From assembly GCA_964393275.1 (NCBI GenBank), contig CAYMTA010000009.1:54807-118806 (forward strand): a stretch of 64,000 nt of DNA. The letters run 5' to 3'. The stretch is from SLRI01 sp964393275. GTDB taxonomy: Bacteria; Pseudomonadota; Alphaproteobacteria; Geminicoccales; Geminicoccaceae. The position numbers were made by a program, and so were the translations under genes. Below are positions 14,578-22,029 of this stretch, one piece after another (position 1 is the first letter of the stretch; each line of letters begins with the position of its first letter). The notes under the pieces are model-generated. The model worked only from the letters and a program-made list of their open reading frames with translations, made no database searches and had not been told where the DNA came from.

Positions 14578-17022
14578 TCAGGCGCGAATTCTTTCATTGC
14601 GCGGGTCGTAGAAGGCCTCGAGACGAGTCTCGGCCCCAACCCGCCGCCAGCCGATCTCGATGGCGAAATCACGTCCCGGCGCCAGGTCTTTCGCCCCGCC
14701 CTGCAACTGCACATAACCCATGCCGAGCGAGGCGTCGATCCGGTGGCCGTAGGCGCCCGAGGTGATCGAGCCGACGATCTCGGCGCCCGACCAGATAGGC
14801 TCCTCGTGGTGCAGGAGCTCGGCCGGATCCTCGAGCCTGAACTGGACGAGGCGCCGCTTCGGCCCACCTGCCTCGCGCTGCCGGAGCAGGGCATCGCGGC
14901 CGATGAAGGCCGGCTTGCGCCAGCCGACAGCGAAACCGAGCCCGGCCTCGAGCGGCGTGTCCATGACGGAGATGTCGTGGCCCCAGTGGCGGTAGGCCTT
15001 CTCCATGCGGCAGGCATTCATGGCGTGATAGCCGGCCATGCGGAGGCCGAAATCGCGGCCCGCCTCGACCAGTGCATCGAAGACATGCACGGCGAACTCC
15101 GCCGGCACGTAGAGCTCGAAGCCGAGCTCGCCCACATAGGTCAGGCGGCTCGCCCGCACCTGGGCACAGCCGATCTCCAGCTCCCGCGACGTGGCGAAGG
15201 GAAAATCGGCGTCGGCCAGGAGCTCGCCGGAGACCGCCTCGAGCAGGGCGCGGCTCTGCGGTCCCATGAGGCCGAGCATCGGCAGGCCGGACGTGACATC
15301 GACGACCGCGCAGCGGCAGTCGTCGGAAAGCTGCCGGCGCAGCCAGGCGAGGTCGCGGGTCTGGCCGGCCGCCGTGGTGACGACCATGAACTGGCACTCG
15401 CCGGTGCGGGTGACGGTGAGATCGGCCTCGATGCCGGCCCGCTCGTTCAGCCATTGGGTGTACACGACGTGGCCGACCGGAACGTCCATCTCGGCCGCCG
15501 AGACCCGGTTCAGCAGGGCCAGCGCGTCGCGGCCGGTGACCAGGTATTTCGTGAAGCTCGACTGGTCGAAGAGGGCAACGGCGTCGCGCACCACATGGCA
15601 CTCATCCGCGCATGCCTCGAACCAGTTCTGCCGCCCCCAGGAGTAACGATACTCGCGCTCGGCGCCAGCCGGGGCGAACCAGTTGGGCCGTTCCCAGCCG
15701 GACTGCTCGCCCATCACGGCACCCTCTGCCAGCAGTCGGTCGTGGAACGGCGACCGCCGGATGCCGCGGGCCGTGGCGTATTGCCGGTGCGGCCAGTGCA
15801 TGGCGTAGAGCAGGCCGAGGGTCTCGGTCGTCCGCTCGCGCAGATAGCGCCGATTGGCCTGGAAGGGCTGCAGCCGCCGCACATCGACGTCGACCAGGTC
15901 GCCCGGCATGTGCCGATCCCGGATCCATTCCGCCAGCACCTTGCCGACCCCGCCCGAGGACTGGATGCCGATCGAGTTCATGCCGCAGGCGACGAAGAGA
16001 TCACGAAGCTCGGCCGTCTCGCCGAGCAGGTAGCGGTCATCGGGCGTGAAGCTCTCGGGACCGTTGAAGAAGGTCTGGATGCCCGTCTCGGCCAGCACCG
16101 GGAGCCGCCTGATGGCCGCCTCGAGGATCGGCTCGAAATGCTCGACATCGTCGGGCAGCGTCGTGAACTCGAAATCGTCCGGAATGCCCGCCATGCCCCA
16201 GGGCTTGGCGACCGGCTCGAAGGCGCCAAGCAGGAGCTTGCCGGCATCCTCCTTGACGTAGGCGCATTCGTCCTGGACCCGCAGCACCGGCAGGTCGCGG
16301 GGCAGGCCGGGGATGGGCTCGGTGACGATGTAGAAGTGCTCGGCCGCATGCAGCGGCACGGCGACGCCGACCTCGCGCGCGATGGCATGGCTCCACATGC
16401 CGGCGGCGAGCACGGTGGTGTGCGCGCGAAGCGGCCCCTGGGCGGTCACGACACCGGCCGCCCTGCCCTGCTCGACCAGGATCCGCTCGACCGCCACGTT
16501 CTCGTGGATCCGGGCGCCGTGGGATCTCGCACCCTTGGCGTAGGCCATGGCGACGTTGGCCGGATCGGCCTGCCCGTCCTTGGGCAGGAAGATGCCGCCC
16601 ACCAGATCATCGGTTGATAGGAGAGGATAGCGGGCCTTGATGTCGCCCGGCGTCAGGAGCTCGACCGCGAGGCCGAAATTCTTCGCCATCGAGGCGCCGC
16701 GCTTGAGCTCCTCGAAGCGCTCGGCATGGGTCGCGACGCTGATCGACCCGTTCTGGCGAAAGCCGGTCGAGAGGCCCGTCTCGGCCTCGAGCGACCAGAG
16801 CAGCTCGGAAGTGTACTTGGCGAGCTCGGTCATCTGCCGCGTGGCACGCAACTGGCCGATCAGCCCGGCCGCATGCCAGGTGGTGCCGGAGGTCAGCCGC
16901 TTGCGCTCCAGCACGACCACGTCGCGGATGCCGAGCCTGGTCAAATGGTAGGCGATCGAGCAGCCGATGATGCCGCCGCCGATGACAACGACATCGCAGG
17001 TCGAGGGCAGGTCGTTCGCCAT
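14578..17022 (-). CDS. FAD-dependent dehydrogenase fused to GcvT domains (dimethylglycine/sarcosine dehydrogenase family)
   Basis: 814 residues. The N-terminal 400 are a DAO-type FAD domain with Rossmann motif VVIGGGIIGCSIAYHL and SGTTWHAAGLIGQL, whose His is the residue that carries covalent FAD in dimethylglycine dehydrogenase. Then comes an FAO-M linker (NRRYLRERTTETLGLLYAMH) and a C-terminal folate-binding GcvT domain (FDQSSFTKYLVTGRDALALL, GLMGPQSRALLEAV, YVGELGFELYVP, GHDISVMDTPLEAGLGF). Such enzymes oxidise N-methyl groups and pass formaldehyde to tetrahydrofolate. It is placed directly upstream of xsc, not in a betaine/glycine operon. I infer its substrate may be N-methyl- or N,N-dimethyltaurine, but ordinary sarcosine or dimethylglycine cannot be excluded. 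Confidence 0.88.
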   Translation of the reverse strand: MANDLPSTCDVVVIGGGIIGCSIAYHLTRLGIRDVVVLERKRLTSGTTWHAAGLIGQLRATRQMTELAKYTSELLWSLEAETGLSTGFRQNGSISVATHAERFEELKRGASMAKNFGLAVELLTPGDIKARYPLLSTDDLVGGIFLPKDGQADPANVAMAYAKGARSHGARIHENVAVERILVEQGRAAGVVTAQGPLRAHTTVLAAGMWSHAIAREVGVAVPLHAAEHFYIVTEPIPGLPRDLPVLRVQDECAYVKEDAGKLLLGAFEPVAKPWGMAGIPDDFEFTTLPDDVEHFEPILEAAIRRLPVLAETGIQTFFNGPESFTPDDRYLLGETAELRDLFVACGMNSIGIQSSGGVGKVLAEWIRDRHMPGDLVDVDVRRLQPFQANRRYLRERTTETLGLLYAMHWPHRQYATARGIRRSPFHDRLLAEGAVMGEQSGWERPNWFAPAGAEREYRYSWGRQNWFEACADECHVVRDAVALFDQSSFTKYLVTGRDALALLNRVSAAEMDVPVGHVVYTQWLNERAGIEADLTVTRTGECQFMVVTTAAGQTRDLAWLRRQLSDDCRCAVVDVTSGLPMLGLMGPQSRALLEAVSGELLADADFPFATSRELEIGCAQVRASRLTYVGELGFELYVPAEFAVHVFDALVEAGRDFGLRMAGYHAMNACRMEKAYRHWGHDISVMDTPLEAGLGFAVGWRKPAFIGRDALLRQREAGGPKRRLVQFRLEDPAELLHHEEPIWSGAEIVGSITSGAYGHRIDASLGMGYVQLQGGAKDLAPGRDFAIEIGWRRVGAETRLEAFYDPRNERIRA

Positions 17023-17142
17023 GAAAGCTCGCGGACAGGTTCGAGAACGTGTCGAGCATAGCAGCGGCGCGCACAGGACGACAGGCTTCCTGCGTGCTAG
17101 GCTCGAAAGCGTTCATCCGATAACGACTGCTGGAGAACAGCA

Positions 17143-18261
17143 ATGCGGGTTGGCGTGCCGAAGGAGATCAAGAACCACGAGTATCGCGTGGGACTGTCGC
17201 CGGCGAGCGTCATGGAGTTCGTCGCCCACGGCCACGAGGTGATCGTCGAGACCGCGGCCGGAGTGGGAATCGGCTCGGACGACGCGGCCTACGAAGCAGC
17301 CGGCGCCAGCATTGCCGACAAGGCGGCGGAAGTCTTCGACACCGCGGAGATGATCGTCAAGGTCAAGGAGCCACAGGCGGCCGAGCGCGCCATGCTGCGC
17401 CAGGGCCAGATCCTCTTCACCTATCTCCATCTCGCCCCGGATCCGGAGCAGACGAAGGATCTCATGCGCAGCGGTGCCGTCTGCATCGCCTACGAGACGG
17501 TCACCGACAGCCATGGGCATCTGCCGCTCCTGGCGCCGATGTCGCAGATTGCCGGGCGTCTCGCCATCCAGGCCGGCGCCTACTGCCTCGAGCGGGCGCA
17601 TGGCGGCTGCGGCATCCTGCTCGGCGGCGTGCCGGGCGTCGAGAGCGCCAGCGTGACGGTGATCGGCGGTGGCGTGGTCGGCGAGAACGCCGTCATGATG
17701 GCGCTCGGCATGGCCGCGGACGTGACTGTCCTCGATCGCAATGTCGACGCGCTCCAGCATCTCGCCGGCCGTTTCGGGCCCAGCCTGAACACCGTCTACT
17801 CGCACCGGGCGTCGCTCGACCGCTACGTGGTCGACGCGGATCTGGTGATCGGCGCCGTCCTCGTGCCGGGCGACAATGCGCCCAAGCTGGTGACCGCCGA
17901 CATGGTCCGACGGATGCGCCCGGGCACGGTCCTGGTCGACGTCGCCATCGACCAGGGCGGCTGCTTCGAAACCTCGCACCCGACGACCCATGACGACCCG
18001 ACCTTCATCGTCGACGACGTCGTCCATTATTGCGTCGCCAACATGCCGGGAGCGGTGCCCCGCACGTCGACCATGGCGCTCAACAACGTCACCCTGCCCT
18101 ACGCGTTGGCCCTGGCCGACAAGGGCTACAAGGCGGCCTTGCGCGAGAACCCGCATTTTCGCGCCGGCCTCAACGTCCACGCGGGCAAGATCACCTATCG
18201 GGCCGTGGCCGAGGCTCAGGGCCACGCCTATGCCGACCCCCTGGAGGTGCTCGCCGACTGA
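17143..18261 (+). CDS. ald: Alanine dehydrogenase
   Basis: 372 residues, cytosolic. It has the full family pattern: opening MRVGVPKEIKNHEYRVGLSP, substrate Lys and His region VKVKEPQAAE and FTYLHLAPD, NAD-binding glycines VTVIGGGVVGENAVMMALG, and the catalytic Asp stretch LVDVAIDQGGCFETSHPTTH. The enzyme interconverts L-alanine and pyruvate plus ammonium with NAD. It is divergent from the FAD-GcvT/xsc pair. In taurine breakdown by the aminotransferase route, Ald regenerates pyruvate, so the divergent arrangement suggests a shared control region between 17023 and 17142. It is also a general enzyme, so the link is an inference. Confidence 0.95.
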   Translation: MRVGVPKEIKNHEYRVGLSPASVMEFVAHGHEVIVETAAGVGIGSDDAAYEAAGASIADKAAEVFDTAEMIVKVKEPQAAERAMLRQGQILFTYLHLAPDPEQTKDLMRSGAVCIAYETVTDSHGHLPLLAPMSQIAGRLAIQAGAYCLERAHGGCGILLGGVPGVESASVTVIGGGVVGENAVMMALGMAADVTVLDRNVDALQHLAGRFGPSLNTVYSHRASLDRYVVDADLVIGAVLVPGDNAPKLVTADMVRRMRPGTVLVDVAIDQGGCFETSHPTTHDDPTFIVDDVVHYCVANMPGAVPRTSTMALNNVTLPYALALADKGYKAALRENPHFRAGLNVHAGKITYRAVAEAQGHAYADPLEVLAD

Positions 18262-18268
18262 GCGCCGT

Positions 18269-18691
18269 TCACCCGGGCAGGAGACCGAGCACCAGGGCGT
18301 AGCGGGCACCCTTGCCGATGGCGATCAGGACCAGGGTCGGCAGGAAGGTGGTGCGGCAGAGGCCGGCGACCAGCGTCAATGGATCGCCCACAACGGGGAG
18401 CCAGGCGAGGAGCAGCGACCAGATTCCCCAACGCTGGAACTGTCTGGTGGCGCGATCGAGCTGCTCCGGGCGAAACGGAAAGAATCGATGGTCGCGCCAG
18501 CGCCTTGCCCAGCGGCCGAGCGCCCAGTTGACCATCGAGCCCAGCGTGTTCCCGGCCGTCGCCGTGGCCCAGAGCGTCAGCCTCTCGCCCAGGCCTGCCA
18601 CGGCCATGCCGACGAGCGTGAGCTCCGACGCAAACGGGACGAGGGTCGCGGCCAGCAAGGCCGAGGCGAAGAGCAGCGCCAGCTCGGCCAC
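18269..18691 (-). CDS. YqaA family membrane protein
   Basis: 140 residues, GTG start at 18691. It has three to four membrane segments and the YqaA/DedA-related pattern: LVPFASELTLVGM, ATAGNTLGSMVNWALGRW, then ERWGIWS-like FQRWGIWSLLLAWLPVVGDP and LVAGLCRTTFLPTL. The G-N-x-x-G and [W/P]-[V/I]-[V/I]-G-D-P motifs are shared with DedA proteins, which move lipid carriers or maintain membrane potential. The substrate of YqaA is unknown. It follows the TDT transporter by about 20 bases and may be co-transcribed. Its end is 7 bases from the convergent ald stop. Confidence 0.85.
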   Translation of the reverse strand: MAELALLFASALLAATLVPFASELTLVGMAVAGLGERLTLWATATAGNTLGSMVNWALGRWARRWRDHRFFPFRPEQLDRATRQFQRWGIWSLLLAWLPVVGDPLTLVAGLCRTTFLPTLVLIAIGKGARYALVLGLLPG

Positions 18692-18712
18692 GTCAGGCGA
18701 GCCGGGCGCCGG

Positions 18713-19810
18713 TCATCTGGAAGCCATGACGTCGCCGCCCGGGCCGGCGCGCAGCCCGCGCAGGAGCTCGAGCGTGAGACCTGTCGCCGTGGCGAACCAC
18801 GCCGCCACCGCGACGAAGACGAAAAGCCGGGGAATCGGGTCCAAAAACGGCAGATCGAGGGCGCGCGCCATCTGCAGGGTGCTGGTCGTGTACATGCCGA
18901 GCGGGAAGACCATGCCCCAGAACTGCGGCTCATAGGCGAGACGATCCCGGCGAACGACATAGCGCCAGGCCATGAGGGCGAGGAGGAACGGGATCCACCA
19001 GCTCGCCACCGACCAGAAGAACAGGGTGAAGCCATGAAGGAACGGCTCGAACGGCTGCAGCACGGGCCACATCGGGACCCTCAGGATGAGCATCGAGCCG
19101 GCCAGGGCCGAGATCGCAACCGCCCCCATGTTGATCCAGTAGGGTGGACCGAAATCGCGTGCGGCGAGGTCGAGAAAGGTCAGCCGGTAGAAGATCAGGG
19201 GGATGATCGCGAGGTAGAGCATGCAGCCGACCATGAACATCGCGAGGCAGAAGAACTGCACGGCAGGCAGCGGCGCCACCTCGACCCCGATGGCGCAGCG
19301 CAGCACGACAATGGATTGCGTCGCGACCGCCGCGATCAGCCAGGCGCCGTTGATGCCGGTGGCCAATGACGGCTTGTTGGTCCGCACGGTGACGGCGGTG
19401 AAGAAAGTGTACATCACGACGACCCAAAGGCCGAGGCCGAGATACCAGAGTGCGGTGGCGACGGCCGTGGCGCCGCTCACGATCATGGTCTGGGTGCCGA
19501 GCACGCAGGTGCCGGCGACGACGGTGAAGAAGCCCGGTGCCCGCTGATGGCTCGAGATGTCGGCCGCGATCTGCCGCGGGAAAACCCAGAGACGCGTGAC
19601 GAGGAGGGCCACGAGGACCGCGTAGGCGAGCCAGTTGAGCAGGACCAGGGCCATGGCGAAGGTCGCATGGCCGAGCAGGCTAGTCGCGATCGAGATGACG
19701 CCGGTCGCCATGACGAGCGCGAAATAGCCGGGGAAGAGCCCTTTGGCCGCATGCAGGGCGAGCCGGCCGAGGCGTGTCGGAAAGTCGGAGCTGGGCCTGC
19801 CGATGATCAT
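18713..19810 (-). CDS. TDT family (TehA/SLAC1/SSU1-type) anion transporter
   Basis: 365 residues from ATG at 19810. About ten membrane segments, opening with GLFPGYFALVMATGVISIAT, the characteristic G-x-F-x-x-x-M-[A/G]-[T/S]-G-[V/I] motif of tellurite-resistance/dicarboxylate (TDT) transporters. Also seen are FFTVVAGTCVLGTQTM, FWSVASWWIPFLLALMAWRY and FWGMVFPLGMYTTSTLQMA. The family includes plant SLAC1 channels, bacterial TehA and the fungal sulfite exporter SSU1. Because Xsc releases sulfite a few genes away, a sulfite-efflux role is attractive but unproven. It is 4 bases downstream of a small membrane protein gene and lies on the same strand. Confidence 0.88.
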   Translation of the reverse strand: MIIGRPSSDFPTRLGRLALHAAKGLFPGYFALVMATGVISIATSLLGHATFAMALVLLNWLAYAVLVALLVTRLWVFPRQIAADISSHQRAPGFFTVVAGTCVLGTQTMIVSGATAVATALWYLGLGLWVVVMYTFFTAVTVRTNKPSLATGINGAWLIAAVATQSIVVLRCAIGVEVAPLPAVQFFCLAMFMVGCMLYLAIIPLIFYRLTFLDLAARDFGPPYWINMGAVAISALAGSMLILRVPMWPVLQPFEPFLHGFTLFFWSVASWWIPFLLALMAWRYVVRRDRLAYEPQFWGMVFPLGMYTTSTLQMARALDLPFLDPIPRLFVFVAVAAWFATATGLTLELLRGLRAGPGGDVMASR

Positions 19811-19814
19811 CGCC

Positions 19815-20150
19815 TCAGCCGCCGAACGCTGCCATGAGGAGATCGAGCTGGAGGAACAGCAGGACCAGCGTGGCATTGGCGCCCCAGGCAACCGTCAGCC
19901 AGCGGGCCAGCGTGCCCCAGTTGGGCTCCGCACGACCGGCGCAGCGCCAGACGGCAACCAGGATCCAGACCGTGTAGGCGGCGATGGCGATGAGCGAGAG
20001 CTGCTGGACTAGGGCCAGCCCCTGCCACATCAGGCTGGCATGGAAGGCCATCAGCAGGATGCTGACGCTGACCCCCTTGCCCCAGAAAAGGGGCCCGAGC
20101 GCCACCTCGCCGCGCCAGGCGCGAATCTCGGACGCGAAGAGCTGCGCCAA
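19815..20150 (-). CDS. Small integral membrane protein of unknown function
   Basis: About 111 residues if it starts at the TTG at 20150; the start is uncertain because no good ribosome site is seen and the frame stays open upstream into the DUF488 gene. It has three hydrophobic segments (VSILLMAFHASLMWQGLALV, SLIAIAAYTVWILVAVW, WLTVAWGANATLVLLFLQLD) and a short soluble N-terminus with WRGEVALGPLFWGKG. It is translationally close to the TDT transporter (4-base gap) and may be an accessory subunit or simply co-transcribed. I do not recognise the family. Confidence 0.6.
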   Translation of the reverse strand: MAQLFASEIRAWRGEVALGPLFWGKGVSVSILLMAFHASLMWQGLALVQQLSLIAIAAYTVWILVAVWRCAGRAEPNWGTLARWLTVAWGANATLVLLFLQLDLLMAAFGG

Positions 20151-20209
20151 GAGCGACCGCTCGGGCAGCTCGCTCCCGGCACAGCGGCCGGTGCCGGTCG
20201 GCCCCGAGC

Positions 20210-20599
20210 TCAGGGTGACCTCGCCCGCTGGAGATAGGCCTGGAGCGCTCTTGCGTTGCTGTGCTCCGCGTCGTGCGCGGCAAAGACCAGGGTGACGACC
20301 GGCTTCCTGCAGAGCTCCAGCAGGGCCTCCACGCCGGCCCGGTTCGCGTCGAGCTCCCGCCAGTACCGAGCCTGAAACTCGTCCCACTTCTGCGGGTCGT
20401 GGCCGAACCAGCGTCGAAGCTCGGTGCTGGGTGCTATCTCGGGTGTGCGGGCATCGAGCTCGAGCTCCGCCTTCGAGAGGCCGCGTGGCCAGATGCGGTC
20501 GACCAGCACCCGAAAGCCGTCGTCGGGCGACGGCGGCTCGTGCGCCCGCTTGATCCTGATGTCACCGAGCCTTGCGTCGTGCTCCTTCACTTTAGACAT
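20210..20599 (-). CDS. DUF488 family protein
   Basis: 129 residues from ATG at 20599, which has GGAGGAGGG just before it; longer in-frame starts reach into unrelated sequence. It matches DUF488: IRIKRAHEPPSPDDGFRVLV, DRIWPRGLSKAELELDA, LRRWFGHDPQKWDEFQARYW and VTLVFAAHDAEHSNARALQA. The family is cytosolic, of unknown biochemistry, with a conserved DR[L/I]WPRG core and a C-terminal [G/A]-[A/S]-[H/K]-D-x-x-[H/Y]-[N] motif. It precedes the small membrane protein and TDT genes on the same strand. Confidence 0.9.
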   Translation of the reverse strand: MSKVKEHDARLGDIRIKRAHEPPSPDDGFRVLVDRIWPRGLSKAELELDARTPEIAPSTELRRWFGHDPQKWDEFQARYWRELDANRAGVEALLELCRKPVVTLVFAAHDAEHSNARALQAYLQRARSP

Positions 20600-20690
20600 G
20601 GCCCTCCTCCAAAAGGGCGAGGATGCTCCTTCATGGCTGCGTCCGGCAAGCATCTCGGCCAGCGCTGCGACCATCGGAGCCCATGCGTCC

Positions 20691-21695
20691 TCAGACGCCG
20701 ACCCAGCCGCCCGATTTCTCCGAGGCGAAGAGCGCATCCAGCACCTTCATGTTGGCGATCGACTCGTCGAGGGTCATGGCGAGCTTTCCTTCGCCCCGGA
20801 CGGCCTTCGAGAACATCTCGCCCTGCAGGCGGTACTGGTCGCAGGTCGGAAATTCGATCACCTCCCGGCCGCCGCCGACGAGATCGCGACCATCGTCGAC
20901 GATGATCCGGCAGGGCCGGTCGTTCGGGGCGTTGCAGGGGATCTCGACCTCGAGCCGGCCCTTGGTGCCGAGCACGGTGAAGCGCTGCGCCGGTGCAAGC
21001 TGCGTCGAGGTCGTCCAGACCGAGCGCCGCCCGTCGCCGAAGTCGAGGATCGCGGATGCCAGCCGGTCGGTCCTGAAGCCCGGATCGCGCTCGATCAGGC
21101 CGACCACCCGCTTCGGCTCCGCGCCCAGCATCCAGCGCGAGAAGATCGTCATGTAGCAGCCGATATCCATGATCCCGCCACCGCCGATATCGGCCACGTT
21201 GCGGACGTTCCCTGGATCGGTGTTGTGGTAGCAGAAGAGACCGGACGCCGCCCTGGGCTCGCCGATCCGGCCTTCCTCGATCAGGGCCTTCGCCTTCAGC
21301 CATTGCGGGTGGCACTTGACCATGAAGGCTTCCTGCACGAGCCGCCCGCTCCGGTCGCGCGCCGCCACCAGCGTCGCCGCCTCGGCGGCAGTCATGCCGA
21401 GCGGCTTCTCGCAGAGCACGTGCTTGCCCGCCTCGAGCGCCTTGACCGTCCAGGGCACATGCAGATGGTTTGGCAGGGGATTGTAGACCGCCTCGATCTC
21501 GGGATCGGCGAGCAGGTCCTCGTAGGAGCCATAGGCCCTGGCGACGCCGAGCTTGGCGCGGCCGGCCTCGGCCCTCTCCGCCGAGCGCGAGGCGACGCCA
21601 ACGATGTCGCAGAGGTCGCTCCGCTGCATCGCCGGTATGACCTTCTCCATGCCGATCCTGGCGATACCGAGCATCCCCCATTTGACGGGCTTCAT
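20691..21695 (-). CDS. Gfo/Idh/MocA family oxidoreductase
   Basis: 334 residues from ATG at 21695, preceded by AAGGGAAG. N-terminal Rossmann domain (VKWGMLGIARIGMEKVIPAM, then VGVASRSAERAEAG), the EKP motif in GKHVLCEKPLGMTAAEA, and a C-terminal mixed sheet domain with GGGGIMDIGCYMTIFSRWML, whose D-x-G-x-Y placement is the active-site His/Asp region of the family. These are NAD(P)-dependent sugar or polyol dehydrogenases of wide specificity, so the substrate cannot be named. No sugar genes are adjacent. It is divergent from putA across a 330-base gap. Confidence 0.9.
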   Translation of the reverse strand: MKPVKWGMLGIARIGMEKVIPAMQRSDLCDIVGVASRSAERAEAGRAKLGVARAYGSYEDLLADPEIEAVYNPLPNHLHVPWTVKALEAGKHVLCEKPLGMTAAEAATLVAARDRSGRLVQEAFMVKCHPQWLKAKALIEEGRIGEPRAASGLFCYHNTDPGNVRNVADIGGGGIMDIGCYMTIFSRWMLGAEPKRVVGLIERDPGFRTDRLASAILDFGDGRRSVWTTSTQLAPAQRFTVLGTKGRLEVEIPCNAPNDRPCRIIVDDGRDLVGGGREVIEFPTCDQYRLQGEMFSKAVRGEGKLAMTLDESIANMKVLDALFASEKSGGWVGV

Positions 21696-22029
21696 CGCTC
21701 TGCTTCCCTTCATTCCCTTGATGCCATGCGTGGCGAATGTCTCCCTGGTCCTGCGTAGCCGTTCAGCCGTCCGCCGTGAAGGGCCAGGGCTCGACCCGGA
21801 CTGACCTGAAGGTCGCCTCATCCATCGGATCGCCGCCGCTTCTCCTTTGCGCATGCTCGGCCGCTTTCCCCACGGGGCGCCTGGCTGCTAAGGTGCTGGG
21901 AAGGTTCGGCGTGTTGAAGGACAGGCGAAGGTCGATGCGGTCGTCTGACGGTCGAAAGCGACTGCCGCCAGAGCCAGTCCACCCAAGCATTGCCGCCCGG
22001 CTGCCAACCACTCAACGAGAAGATGACCG
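21696..22029. other. Divergent gap between the oxidoreductase and putA
   Basis: 334 bases carrying, by position, the promoters of both flanking genes. Minus-strand open frames at 21763-22011 have no ribosome site and no recognisable domain. I see no clear repeat, regulator box or RNA element. Confidence 0.35.

Noticed and set aside
21763..22011. 82-residue minus-strand open frame between the oxidoreductase and putA
   Set aside because: Basic, low-complexity translation with no ribosome site or recognisable family; a divergent promoter gap is more likely.
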